Notes: generated by a model not told the origin, from the sequence alone. DNA of 64,000 nucleotides from Luidia sarsii (GCA_949987565.1 OX465115.1:8396566-8460565), one strand, 5' to 3'. Positions 42,321 through 53,498 are shown, counted from the stretch's first letter. Numbers and translations: made by a program.

Positions 42321-42751
42321 CGTATGCAATCAGGAAGCCGTGAAAGTGTTTGTAGATCAAGACTATACGCAATCCCCAAGAATAATTCAAATAATGACCA
42401 AAGCGAAAACCAATAAATCTGCAAAGGATTATAAGATTATTTTCTCACACATTGAGGTATAATTCTTTTTTAAATGTTGATTAATTTTTGTAGTTTAAAT
42501 TAAAATGATTGAACAAGCCTAACTGACCAATCAGACAGGGTCGTCTCCGCCGTGATGTCATACCCCCGCAGTGACCTTCCGGGAATTTCGAAAGCATGGC
42601 GGGTTGAGGGAACGCGAATTCGACCACCGAATTACATGATTTTTCCCTCTTTATGAAACTCGTAGGTGAGTTGCACATGGGTAATTGTAGGTTGGTTTTA
42701 TCAACCAAAGAGATAAGCCAACTATTTTCTCTGGGTTTCATTCTTCTTTAA

Positions 42752-43046
42752 GATTCGATCGATTCACCCCTCTGTCACGAGTCAATGGAAGTGATCGTTC
42801 GGTAATACAAACAGGAATCAAAAGCTTACGACGCAACTTGCCTCCTCGATATCCCCGTTTAGTTCGAATAGCGATATTTAGATCCTTCAGGTGTTTCCAT
42901 TCGATTGGCGTGAAAGGGCGACTGTGAGTGGTGCTTGTCACACCTTTTCCAATCTGAATCAGGCGTTCTCGCGAGTAGACAATGGGAGACATTGCAAGAA
43001 ATCCCCGGAGCCAGATCACGTAATGGCGGCTTCTGCACAGTCCCAT
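42752..43046 (-). CDS. N-terminal part of the same LINE ORF, cut off by insertion
   Basis: Reads VYSRERLIQIGKGV, LKDLNIAIRTKRGYRGGKLR and ITERSLPLTRDRGVNRSN, the basic N-terminal extension common ahead of CR1/L2 endonucleases. It stops at the Kolobok end. Without the insert and one TTAA copy it lies in the same frame as the downstream ORF. Confidence 0.75.
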
Positions 43047-43239
43047 GCAACAGCAATGGATGGAAAATCAACGCTCAATTTGAAGGTCAGGAATCGATGA
43101 ACATCTTGGAGAATAACACAAAAGGTGGCAGAAAGTACTCACAAACAAACTGTCATCTACGCACAGATGAAATAAATCCACAAACAGCAAAAATCCAACG
43201 AATAACAGAGCTCTGAATCTCTGAATAACAGAGCTCATT

Positions 43240-44736
43240 CATGCCAAGAATGGGTTTGGATGGCACGTCGGTGGACGTCAGGACAAAGAAGATGGCGTTT
43301 TTGACCTGGCGTCCCATCATCAACTGTACGTCCAGTTCTACCACCCCATGGTAAGGGATCTGTAGGTCAAATTGGCAGCTACCAGGCGGATGAAGGGACT
43401 CATCAGTGTGTTGCTGAAAGTGTTCTTGTACGACTTTGTACGGCAAAGTATAGACACCTGTGAGCCAGTGTCCAGAAGACAGGTCACCTCTTTATCTCCC
43501 AAAACAACACTGATGTAAGGGCAGTTCCCCACCGCATTCTGCTGGTTGACGGACCTCTGGTAAACTAGCTGTGGTAGGGGGTTCCAGTGTTTGGCCCTTA
43601 ACACTGGAACAACCTATAGTTTAAAGCTGGTCTACCGGTAGCTGTGAGGCGTCGCCGTGGGCACTCTCTGGCCATGTGACCAGCCTGGTCACATCTCAGA
43701 CAGATTGGATTGCCTGCCTCGTCCCACTGCGGCTGTCGTCCGGGTCTCCTGGCTTGGTGGGAACGGTCAAGACGCATCTCCTCCAGCTGGGACCTGATGG
43801 CCGCCATCATGCCCGCCATTTCCCTCTGCTGCTTGATGGTCTCTTCAAGGGCAGTCTGGAGGGACTCAATTACTGAGGGGCAGCCCTGGCCGGTGGCGTT
43901 CAACCCAGCGGGTAAGGCTTGCCGTTACCCCCGAGATAACCCGGAGATTGCGTAGTGGGAAAGGGGTATAAGTGGAGAGCCTCGCTCATGATGTCCCCGA
44001 AGGACATCTCTGGCCTCCTGCGGAGCTCCATCTTCAGCATGCGCTGCACGTCGGGGTTGCGCAGGCCGGTGAGGAAGCGGTTCCTCAGGACCTGGTCCGG
44101 CCGGTTGATTGCCCCAGGGTCACGCCGGTTCAACCTCCCGAGGAGCTCCTGCAGTGCTAGGGTGATCTCCCGCATCGTCTCCGCTGGTCTTTGATGTCTG
44201 CCATGAAACATCTGGAGGAGCATGGCTGAGGACACCTTGTCCCCATAAACCTCCGTCAGCCTGGCGAAGATGTTGGTTGCGTTGCTCCTCTCGTCCTGCC
44301 GCATGACGAGGATCTCCCTCTTGGCCTCGCCAGCCAGGTACCTCAGGAGTAGCTGAGACTGCTGCTCCTTCTGAGTGTTCCATGTGTTCAACATGGAGGC
44401 CATGTCAGACACCCACTCCTCCACCGATGGGCCGTTCGGACTTGACCTCGTCCCCGTGAAGATGTTCATCTTCAGGTCCACATGGACAAAGGTCACGTGG
44501 TGGGCCATCGCTGCTGTACCCTGTCCTCCCTCCTGGTCCTCCCCGTCCATGGCGATGCCAACAATCCCACTTCTGACACTTGTAAGGGGGGTGACATGTG
44601 TGGTGTTGTTGGGGGTGAGTGCTGCTACGCCGGTTTGTTCTTTAGATTGTTGGCGGCCTGGAGAGGAGAAGGATAGGACACAGTGGTCAGGGTCTATGTT
44701 GTAACAGCACTGAAGGATGCTGGACAACATGACCAC
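43240..44736 (-). pseudogene. Gag-zinc knuckle-protease fragment of an LTR-type element
   Basis: Minus-strand order: Gag 44736-43900 (GPSVEEWVSDMASML, LLLRYLAGEAKREIL, FARLTEVYGDKVSSAML, QVLRNRFLTGLRNPDVQRML), a frameshift at about 43902, a zinc knuckle CLRCDQAGHMARECPRRR (C-x2-C-x4-H-x4-C), an aspartic protease VTCLLDTGSQVSIL (43338-43604), and after another shift VVELDVQL and ILGMNEL. No RT or integrase follows; the fragment ends near the LINE 5' end. The Gag resembles Ty3/Gypsy (Gmr1/PNMA-like) Gag by recall only. Locally GC-rich. Confidence 0.8.
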
Positions 44737-44969
44737 TGACCACTGACAAAAATGAAATGAAATAAAAGTTTCAATCTATAAATGAGGGACAAATAGGACC
44801 TCATCAAGCATAACTCCTTTACTCCGCTATTTGACACTCCATGGTTTGGATCTCAAAATTAAATCGTAGGGTATGTAACGAACATGTACGTTGTCTCCTT
44901 TTCTCTTCATTCGCACCCCTTATATCGGAGATTTCTAAAAGCCCCAAATACATATTCCCTATATAGCTG

Positions 44970-45469
44970 ATGTTTGGAGCTCGGGCAAAAAAGACCAAAC
45001 AGCACACTGCACCACTCCATGCATATCAGGAAAGAAATGGAGGTTTGCCCTGCTCGACGTTCTTGATAATGACAATATTGGAGGTCGGAAGCACACCTAC
45101 CAAGAGCTATAGTATAGCGCTCTTGTCGAGGAGATTTGGGCAAAGTCGCCTCGCAGAGAGTTTCCTTGTTGAGTTGAGGCATCGTATAGGCAGAGGCCTA
45201 GAAAGTCACTTCAAGAAGTGGCACAAAGTGTGCATGAGCTAGCCGCAAAGGCGTACCCAGACATTCTGGAGGAATCTCTGGATCGATTAGAGGTCAATCG
45301 TTTCATGAACGCAGTAACGAATTCGTTGGTGTGGCAAGGGATTTTCCGTGCACGTTCAAGGACACTGATTGACGCTGTTCAAGCAGCACCCGAGACGGAA
45401 AGTTTCGAGGAGGTACAAGCTCAGCGTCGAATGGAGAAGAGTTCAAAGTTTGCGAGAGCTCTTGCATAG
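44970..45469 (+). pseudogene. Ty3/Gypsy-type Gag fragment
   Basis: Frame 1 reads ALLSRRFGQSRLAESFLVEL and RHRIGRGLES. After one frameshift near 45205 it reads QSVHELAAKAYPDILEESLD and RLEVNRFMNAVTN, IFRARSRTLIDAVQAAPE. Rxx-FG, AYPD and F-x2-A are typical of Ty3/Gypsy capsid C-terminal halves. No zinc knuckle or pol follows. Confidence 0.72.
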
Positions 45470-45479
45470 GGAAACCGAG

Positions 45480-46110
45480 GCGATTGGTGATCACTCGTAT
45501 GGTTTTGACGAAGTGACAAATCATAACAGTTAGTGGGCCTGACGTTTCGATCCTAGCAGCACCTTTCTCAAAGGCAGAGTGACCAGGACAAAACAAAGGT
45601 GGAAGAAAGTGAATAGGACACGGATGAGAAACAAAGGACAAAGAGTAAAGCTGGTAGGGAGAGATCAAAGGGAAGGGCAATGGGTAGGGTAGGGATTGGT
45701 GAGAAGAGGGGCAAAGATCAAAGAGAGAAGTGTGGAGGAGTGAACACAAAAGAATGATTATCAGAAAGCTGCATTGTACGTACGTGTTAGTCATTACCCT
45801 CCTGGATGTTGAGACCATGTGGTTGAATAGTCCTAAGACGCTTTATCCACATTTTCTCACGGCTAAGACGGACAGCATTACTACGGTGACCAAGGGATTC
45901 TATGCCCAGTACACTCATATCTGATATCGAATGATCAGGGAGATTGAAGTGATACCCAACAGGGGTTTCCATTTTATCGGTTTTGATTGTAGACCTATGG
46001 CCATAGATACGTTTTTTGAAGGTGTTTTTGGTCTCGCCAATATACTGAACATTACAAACTTTACATGAGATGGGGTATGATGTTTGAGGTAGTGCACGTA
46101 ATAGAGCCAT
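45480..46110 (-). pseudogene. Penelope-like element 3' fragment with GIY-YIG endonuclease
   Basis: Frame 46110-45787: CKVCNVQYIGETKNTFKKRI, YGHRSTIKTDKM, PVGYHFNLPDHSISDMSVLG, REKMWIKRLRTIQPHGLN. This is the GIY-YIG nuclease carried C-terminally by Penelope elements. The RT part is missing. Downstream (45530-45585) comes the Penelope-type tail with cctttgagaaaggtgctgct and gatcgaaacgtcaggccc. Confidence 0.85.
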
Positions 46111-46189
46111 AGAGCCACACGACCTATGGCTCTATCAGGAGTAAAAGGGCTAAAGTATATGTAGAAAGATCTAAACGATTTTTCAAAAC

Positions 46190-46370
46190 AATACGTCGAA
46201 TGCTGCATTTTCGCGAAACAAATGAAGCGGTTTCCACTATTTTCTCGAGGCTCGGTTGACAGATTGAGCTGAAATTTTCACAGGTGTGCTATTTCTTGCA
46301 TAGGCCTAGGGCGTCTGGATGCTATTTTTTTTATTTTTTTTTATCTCGAACAATGTTGTAGGCCTACTAC
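46190..46370. repeat. Dispersed repeat, also at 3.0-3.18 kb
   Basis: gaatgctgcattttcgcgaa, acaaatgaagcg and gagctgaaattttcac occur in the same order at 3018-3100 and here. Confidence 0.7.
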
Positions 46371-46578
46371 TGCTCTGGGCCAGAGCAGACCTGGGAGTAG
46401 CCTAATGGTAACTGAGGGATAACTCCACATTCCCCACAACTCCTGATCTCCCGAACTGGATCAAGCCTTACCGCTGGATGGAACTATATAGACACGGTTT
46501 GGGTTGAGTCAACTTGTGAGGACATGGATAAACTAAAAAGAACGCCTTGAAATAAGACTAGTGCGTAGGAAAACCATG

Positions 46579-46916
46579 CGGGGTGCGTATATTTTTTTTA
46601 CACCGCAGCCATGGGTTTTTCGCTGTATTCGTGCAAATCTGCGCTTGAAAAGAGACCACATGCAGTACTGCGTTAGGAGATCATTCAGTTGAAATTTCTT
46701 GAGCAGGGGTGGAATGTGACTGGCTGTTGTCGTAGCTGTAGTTTGACAAAAACTTGTAAGATGTCTTGTTAATTGCACATTTCTAGCTGCTGTTAATAAT
46801 GTTCAGCTGCACTGGGTGATCTTGTAACTCAGGGCTAGTCTCTTTTCAAGCGCGGATTTCCACAAATACAGGGAAAAACCCATGGCTGCGGTGTAAAAAT
46901 AAAATACGCGTCCGGA
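46579..46916. mobile_element. Foldback MITE with 78-bp arms
   Basis: Arms 46579-46656 and 46838-46916 are near-perfect complements (acaccgcagccatgggtttt; gcgcttgaaaagagac). Spacer of 181 bases without coding sense. Superfamily unassigned. Confidence 0.8.
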
Positions 46917-46939
46917 GTAGAAGGCCTACCATGTAGTCT

Positions 46940-47165
46940 ATGACGTGTTCGTACGTACTGTACGGACGAACGTGTTCGTGTAGGCGCAAGGCCTGCATGC
47001 GCATGTACACAATGTACAATGTACAATATGAACATGTACATGTACGTACAGTACATGTACGTACATGTACATGTACTGTACATGTACTGTACATGCGTGT
47101 GTGTTCTTGTACACATGTACATGTATTGTACATTGTACATGTACAGTACATTGTACATCGCATGT
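46940..47165. repeat. GTACATGTAC palindrome cluster
   Basis: Nearly pure overlapping tgtacatgtac/cagtacatgt units. Reading frames here are low-complexity (CTCTV-type) and not genes. Confidence 0.8.
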
Positions 47166-47240
47166 TTACGAAACGCGGCAAAGTTGTAATGTAGCTGTGC
47201 TAGCAACTATAGTATAGTGCAAGCTACAGTACTTCCACAA

Positions 47241-47427
47241 TTTCCTAATTAAACGAGATGTAATGAAATGAAATTGAAGTTTAATTATAATTCTACCGAA
47301 AGACCACTACCTAAAGACCAAGGACTTACTTTAGATTGCACCTTCCACCGGCATTTATTCGTCACACTTGAGAGAGTCTTTTGTTAAAAGAGGCTACTCC
47401 CTATATAAGTGAGCCCCGCCGTCCACG
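47241..47427. repeat. DIRS 3' inverted terminal repeat
   Basis: 47325-47427 (gacttactttagattgcacc to gccgtccacg) is the near complement of 54367-54475. The outer part 47241-47308 is unique to this end and pairs with 47511-47578 at 67 of 68 bases. Confidence 0.9.
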
Positions 47428-47510
47428 CCTCAGGGCATTTTTGTAGGAAAATTTTGCAGTAAAACTGGGAGGGAAGTCAAGCAGGGAGGGACCGTAAGTC
47501 CTTCAGTGCT

Positions 47511-47616
47511 AGTGGTCTTTCGGTAGAATTATAATTAAACTTCAATTTCATTTCATTACATCTCGTTTATTTAGGAAATTCTACCTCAAAACCATGTAGC
47601 ACTTCGGTCTTACTTG
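47511..47616. repeat. DIRS internal complementary region (ICR)
   Basis: First part (47511-47578) is complementary to the 3' ITR tip (47241-47308). Second part (47576-47616, attctacctcaaaaccatgt...) is complementary to the 5' ITR tip (54467-54508). They overlap at AAA (47576-47578). In DIRS-1 the ICR serves as template to complete both ends and make a circle (established for the family). Confidence 0.92.
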
Positions 47617-48400
47617 AGATATTTAGAGCAACTGCCAAAATTTCCAATACCAACAGGATAGAGTTTCTGTAAGAAACGACATTTTTTCCCATTAAGTTGA
47701 AACATGTTAAGTTCCACATTATGGACCTAGCAGCATTCGACTTAAACTGAATGGTTAAGGATGCTTTCAGCAAACGCATGTGTACTTGAATCCAATACAT
47801 GCTTATCATAATAAATAACACAATCCTGCAGCCTTCATGAATGTATCTCCTGGTACATCTTTCCTTGATGCTGCACTACACGATGTTTAATAACGTGTGC
47901 TGTGGACGGTAAACTTATCCGTCCTAATACCACTCTTCGAGAGGGCAAACTTAATCCATCGGCCTATTATCTGTGATCCCACTGTTTTGTGGGGAGGTAC
48001 AAGCTTATCAGTGAAAAGCTTCTTTTCACTTCCTCTGACATTTTTAGTCTGTCAAGTTAAACTTCAAAAGTAGACATGACACAAAGTAAATCCGTGTGTG
48101 GACAGGCCATTAGGTTTACTCCTGTGTGAGGCTTCCCGATTCCCCTTGTTTTAGTAATCGCCTCGATAACAGAATTAAAATAGTTTGTCCCAACTTGGAC
48201 ATAGGTTCATTAAGGCCGGCGTCTGACAGCGTTGGCCCGACGTAAGGGCGCCATTGCAAGAAGTATACCAGTTTCATGATAATATTCTGTAATGACATAT
48301 CCTCATTAGGCCCTAAAGCCTTCTTAAGTACTCTAACATTACAGTCACATCTTATGTGTGTATAGAGGGCCTTTGGTGGTCTCAAGTTGAATACTCATTT
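47590..48400 (-). pseudogene. DIRS tyrosine recombinase remnant
   Basis: RPPKALYTHIRCDCNVRVLK and MSLQNIIMKLVYFLQ (48385-48250) match the start of DIRS recombinases (RPPKPRY..). The C-terminal end survives in pieces: IQVHMRLLKAS, LQKLYPVG, ALNISSKTEVLHGF (about 47780-47600). The 3' end overlaps the ICR, as in DIRS-1. Inactive. Confidence 0.65.
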
Positions 48401-49189
48401 TCTTCAACCCTTCCGCCAACTGAAGCGCAGCACCAACTGAAGCGCAGTCAACAGGCGCGGTAGCTGCAGACATTGCTCTATGCTGCAGACAATGCTGAGG
48501 TTACTATAATTACTACCCGATAACAATTGTAGTCAGGAGGTTGAGAACAGTTTAATACCGAATTTTGTTCGAACTGTATGAGTTTCTGTACGAGTACAGA
48601 TTGAATCGAATCCACTATCTGAATACAGTTTCGTAGCACTTTTGTGCGTGTGTGGATTGCCATGCTGCCAGGATTAGCTTGGCAGCTGGTGTCGATATAT
48701 AGGCCGTGCTATTGAGCACTACTCTGACAAGAAGCATGCCATCAACTCGAAGGCGATCCCTCAATGGGTGAAGCCCGTTCATGAAGGGAAGCGAAGCATG
48801 TTTTGTTGAATAGGCAATATATGTATTATGAATGGGCTTAATTCTGACTATAGTTTGAATAAGATCGGAATCACGATTGCGTATAGCGGTACTATAATGA
48901 TCAGTATGCCGACCGCTTTGTCATGCTCAATCATAAAGTGAGCACTTGGTTTATCGGGCTAAAGGGGGAAAACGCATAAAAGCAATTATGCGTTGACCAG
49001 ACTAATGATAATGCGTCGGTATAGACCGACCCTGGATCCCCCTGTCGTAACTCGTATGGTAAAACTGATAACTCAACCTGAATCAGAATACAAGGAGGTT
49101 TGCGTAGACATATAGGCCTATACTACATCTCTTTTGGGAAGAGGTGAAGTATTTGAGATCGAGCTTCCGCTCCAGTCGTCTCAAAAGAG

Positions 49190-49860
49190 TCGAGACGCGG
49201 GGTCTGCCAAATTGTTTTGTACGTCTGGCAGGAGATATATATGCAGACCGACGTATGAAGCTCAATATTTTATTGTATCTTCAATTAATGCGTACAGGGT
49301 ACTAGAGGGTAGGGGGTAGGGGTAGGGGTAGGGGTAGAGGGTAGGCGACAGTCTTACAGCGTTTCGTTCATTTTGCAGGGAATCAGTTAGCTCCGCCGTG
49401 CTCAACAAAAATCGCCCATTGAAACGTGTGGGATTCTATTCGGGGATTAAGCTTCATACGTCTGGACGTATATATAGTTCGATGGCAGATGTGTGGAAGT
49501 CAACCAGGATTTCCTGGCATACACCACCCCAGATTTCTCTGGTAAGTCCATTCAGAGGGTGGGACTTAACACCCCCAAAGTTTCGCAGGTATGCTAATGC
49601 AACAGCATTGTCTGATTTCAAATGGATTGAAATACCATGTTCTTTTAGCAAATAATGATTGCAACGCTAGTGAGCAAGCCTTTGGCTCAAGCCAATTGAT
49701 ATGATGAATGGCCTTTGGCCACCAATCGCCAGTGGTGCGACCATTAGAATATGCACCATACACCAATGAAGAGGCGTCGGTTCCGATTACGTAATTCGGT
49801 TCGTATATCTGGGCATAGTAAACTATTTGCACCGCGGCGTTCTTCTCGGGCTCAGACTTC
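49190..49860 (-). pseudogene. DIRS RNase H remnant
   Basis: YEPNYVIGTDASSLVYGAYS and GDWWPKAIHHINWLEPKACS (49832-49670) carry the first Asp and the Glu of RNase H. ISIHLKSDNAVALAYLRNFG (about 49630) gives the next Asp. YLLPDVQNNLADPASRLF (about 49220) gives the last Asp (AD-x2-SR). Frames shift and a (GGGTAG)n microsatellite (49306-49347) interrupts the third part. Confidence 0.8.
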
Positions 49861-50051
49861 TACAAGTATGAGATATGGGCGAAAAGATTTTCCGCTACAA
49901 CCCTAGCTAGGCCAATGCTGGCTTAGAATCTGCCACCCGCACTCCCCCATTTCTCACCCATCCCTCATTGCAAAATGCAGCGCCTGTCATTGTAAGCGGC
50001 GTTCGACGCCACTAGCCAGAGAAAGGTCTATCTCTGTCTTTTGACGCATGA

Positions 50052-50640
50052 CTATTCCTGCGGAGTCCGAAAAGCAGGCTCTGCCTTAAAACCCGAGTTG
50101 AGCAGTTGGTAGACATGTCCCGCAAGATCTGCCCTGGATGCCTGGCCGTCATCCTCCACATCCACTGCTTCTTGGAGCATCCGGACAGTGCTGCAACGCC
50201 TCGTGACACGCTCGATTTCGGTGTAATGTTTAAACATCCGAGATGTTGCCCATCCGCAGTGGTCCATTATCTGCTGCTCCGTCGCTCCCAAAAGCCTCAG
50301 AGTTACGGCAACTCCGGCCCTACCTCCGTGTGCTCTGAGCTCCTGGTCACGTTGATCTGACGAAACCGAGAAGTATACTTTCAAACGATTGTTCGGACCA
50401 TTGCCAATGAAAGGCTTGTTGGCCAAGGAACGGCGATCCGGCGTCGATGGGCGGAAGAGATAACCCCCTTGCAAGTCAAACCCGTTGCTGCTAGCTAGAT
50501 TCACCATCTCGTCCACTGCCCTGACTGGATCCATCTCCCAATTCTCCAGCTTCGGGATGATGATGAGGTCCTTCAGCGATTTCCTGCTGACCGAGCCCCT
50601 GATCCACCCGTACACGGAGACGCCAGAATCGCGACTGATG
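50052..50640 (-). pseudogene. Tyrosine recombinase fragment nested in DIRS (Crypton-like)
   Basis: Open for 187 residues: KDLIIIPKLENWEMDPVRAV, GFDLQGGYLFRPSTPDRR, ELRAHGGRAGVAVTLRLLGA, QQIMDHCGWATSRMFKHYTE. H-x2-R, H-x2-W and the late Tyr are the second half of the tyrosine recombinase active site. The N-terminal half is missing. It resembles the XerD-homologue/Crypton-type recombinases of animals rather than the DIRS enzyme at 48 kb. It sits between DIRS RT and RNase H, so it was probably inserted there. Confidence 0.75.
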
Positions 50641-50659
50641 TATCATCTGTCGCCCTCAA

Positions 50660-51510
50660 CGTCCGCCGCGATGCAAATAGGCGCAGAGGCGAGTGGGAAG
50701 TTCTTTTATCCACCAGTTTCAATCAGAAACTTCCTCTTCATCAGCGCCTCAAACTCACCACATTGCTCTGAGAGCGCTAGGTTGTTCCCATTCTCTGTTG
50801 TTCGCCTGAACATACAATGGTCCATACAGCACAGCTACATGTAGTCCACATGCATGAAACTAGAAGACCTAATGACCCCAGAAACGTCCAATTATCAGAC
50901 AATGTTTCTTGTTTATGGATAAAGAGGCAGTCGTACTGTGTACCTTGCCGATTGGGATCGAGATCTTCATCAGTTCTGAATTCAGATGAAACCCTTAAGA
51001 AATCGATTTGTTTCGTGGGCTTGCATGGTCACGGACTTTGTCATTCAGCATAACCCTAGCTCTTTAGTAAGGGTTATGCGTGCTCGAACATTCCAATCCA
51101 TTTTTGAAGTGTTCTCCCAACGAGAAGGGAATCGTCAATGTAATCACATGACTCATGACCTTTCAACCTCAGTGAGGCAATCAGCGGTTTCATGATTAGT
51201 GAACACGCGTGGGGCATATGCCAAACCGAATGGCAGACAGGTAACTCGTACACAACGTCGTGCCAATGAATCACCGATTATTATTTCCTATGCTCCATGG
51301 CTATAGGAACTGCAGAGTAGGCATCTTTAAGATGTAGTGTACAAATGCCATAGGCCTATAACAATAAGGCCAGATTAGCTGAATTGTCATGCGGGTAGTT
51401 TCCATTTTGAAATGAAAATTTCCCAAGAAATCGTTAAGCCCTTCAGCTTCTGATTGGGCGGAATGATCCATCCTTTTTGGGTCTGATATAATTTATGCAA
51501 CATACGTGGG
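50660..51510 (-). pseudogene. DIRS reverse transcriptase remnant
   Basis: In rotating frames: LKGLNDFLGNFHFKMETTRM (about 51430), LKDAYSAVPI (motif A, Asp kept), VYELPVCHSVWHMPHACSLI (LPFGL region, degraded), MKPLIASLRLKGHESCDYID and DSLLVGRT (YIDD motif C), SVTMQAHETNRFL (about 51010), NSELMKISIPIGKV, then the connection region YGPLYVQANNREWEQ and EFEALMKRKF (to about 50720). The run breaks off near 50660, where a different recombinase frame begins. Confidence 0.8.
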
Positions 51511-52329
51511 TCGACTCGAACCCGTGCGTTCTAGTTCTACAAGTCACTCAGAGTACACTGAGATGTTTCCTAGAATATTGGAAACAAAATCACCAACTGG
51601 ATCGTAAGCTAAATATAGCCCATTTCCCAGCAATTTGGCAATATTTCAACACGGTTGGGTTCACAGCGCAATTCTTTCGGAATGCGTGTTTGGTGTGGTA
51701 TTGAACTGAAGAGTGCTGAATAGCATTCAGTACCCACTTATCAGATGTTATCTCGCGCCATTTGGCTATGTTCTGTGCGAGTTTACCTGCTAGATTGATT
51801 CTAGCATCATTACAACGAATGTTCTCACATTAGTGACCCGGCACAGCGACATGAAGAATATCCCACCAAAACACTTTTCGAGTAAACAACGCCTGAAGTC
51901 AAAGTATCTCCTGAATTCGATAAAAAAAAAATCATTTTTTTTTTATATTTTAAGTTAATGTATTGGAGGATATCATGTCCAAAGGATTTTTCCGAAATCC
52001 GTCTCTAAATGTTGAAAAAAAACCCAAGGATTTCGGGGGAGTGTTTGTGTACTGTTTTCATGAAAATGTAAAGTTCCTGCCTTTTGAATGGCCGCTTTCG
52101 AGGAGTTAGAATGGCGCTGCTATATTATGTCTGGTACCAAATGAACGAGCGAAGTCCTCTTGTACTATTTACAACGGAAGTTCACACGGAAATAATTTTG
52201 ATATCATTTGAAAGCTAATGGTGTACTCTTTCACATCATTAGAAAATCTCAAAATCTCAAAAGTGGGGGTTATTCCTCATTATGCTGTGCCGGGTCACAA
52301 TTTGCTCACTCAATGAATTACTTATAGAA

Positions 52330-53498
52330 TCGGGCTGCTATCTCGCCTCGGTCAGCTTTCCTTTCCGCCAAGAAAGAAATTTCACTGTCGAGTTTGCCCG
52401 ACGTGGGGAAAAACTTAGCATTCCCTTTTTTGTCTTATCGGAACCGATTTTGGTGTACAACACGTACACGGGCGGTGGCCAAATTTTTGGCCAAGCTTTT
52501 TCGTTTCCTGAATGTCCTTGCGTTGCTGGGACAAGTTGTCCCCAAACAAGAGCCCGGTTAAGGGAACTTGAGTAGAGCAAAGAGTTGCCACTGTCGGTTC
52601 AGGTCGGACATGATGAGCTCTCTCTGACGAGGATTCAGCTCAGTTACTGCATGGCCAATTATGGCTATGAAATCCAGCAACATTGTCACCAATGGAATTA
52701 TCATCCAGGCTTTTATTGCTGCTCATTAGAGGCTGTAGTAGTCCTTTATTTGTCCTGGTTTCTCCCCGAGTGCTTTTCTTTTGTGTTCTGTGCCCTTTTG
52801 TGTGAGCCAAGTCGGCATGCACTATTTTAGTTAGGTTATTGCATAACACCAGCAATTGCTCCACCTTGTTTTCCACATCGAGACACGGTCGTGACCACAC
52901 CAGGCAGCCCCTTCAAGCCACCTCTCCAGCAAGCACTGCACACCAGCCTATATCCAGCTGCACGGTCACTGTGGTCGACCAGTTTGGCAGTAGTATACAG
53001 CCAATAGGAAAGCCACGGTGACTGCTGCAGCAAGGGTAAATATTTAGTTTTAGGTAAAAGCCCACCGCAATCTATTTTCACCTTTATTTCCTTCTGGCGC
53101 GTATAGTAAACCAGCGTACCAAATTGAATTAGCTCCATTTTAATTTCCTCCTGGCGAAGTAGCCATTCTTTCATTTACGCGTTTTTATAAGTTGCACAGC
53201 TAAAAGGCTCAATGCAAAATATTATAGGCACCATTCCTTTTAGTGCAGCCAGTTCCACCTTCTGTAGTTTGATGTCTGTTGATCTGGTTTTTGATTGTAC
53301 AGAATTCCAGATCTCTGGATTTACTCTAGTACAGTCCAGTTCCGGGACGTTGTTTGGTCGCTTAAAACTATTTTTTCGTTTTTCGGCTAACCTTCTCATG
53401 CGATGATATCTTACGCAGCAATTAACTGCCAGCTTCTCGTTGACCTTGCTCCCAATAGACCCGTCTTCGATGACGTCACGGTTTTGTTTATCGGCCAT
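52330..53498 (-). pseudogene. DIRS Gag-like protein remnant
   Basis: Frame 53498-53175 starts MADKQNRDVIEDG and contains RVNPEIWNSVQSKTRS and DIKLQKVELAALKGMVPII, a block I recall from DIRS Gag-like ORFs. Decay follows. LNPRQRELIMSDLNRQW (about 52640) and, shifted, VPLTGLLFGDNLSQQRKD and IQETKKLGQKFG (about 52550) match the Gag C-terminal LFGDDL region. Several frameshifts. Confidence 0.72.

Larger units (their letters stand above)
40831..42747. mobile_element. Kolobok-type DNA transposon, 1917 bp, non-autonomous
   Basis: Flanked by TTAA on both sides (40827-40830 and 42748-42751). Ends begin agaagaatgaaacccagaga and form inverted repeats of about 205 bp with only a few mismatches. TTAA target duplications, purine-purine starts and a THAP finger in the transposase are Kolobok traits. 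The interior carries a THAP-like exon but no catalytic transposase region, so it probably depends on a full-length relative. Confidence 0.82.
37216..43120 (-). mobile_element. CR1/L2-group LINE, nearly intact, split by Kolobok element
   Basis: Minus-strand order: 5' coding part 43046-42752, a foreign 1.9-kb insertion (40831-42747), the main ORF to 37901, a 3' UTR with a 63-bp tandem repeat, and an end reading agcgctttataaattc followed by (TTAAG)n at 37216-37248. GCGCT-rich ends with a short microsatellite tail are typical of L2/Crack-type LINEs. The long intact ORF suggests recent activity before the insertion. Confidence 0.88.

Noticed and set aside
40821..42757. 5-bp ATTCG target duplication (P-element or Transib-like) for the THAP element
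   Set aside because: The TTAA model explains both junctions and restores the LINE frame; the ATTCG match is incidental.
46846..47206. Cys/Thr/Tyr-rich frames near 47 kb
   Set aside because: By-product of GTACATGTAC repeats.
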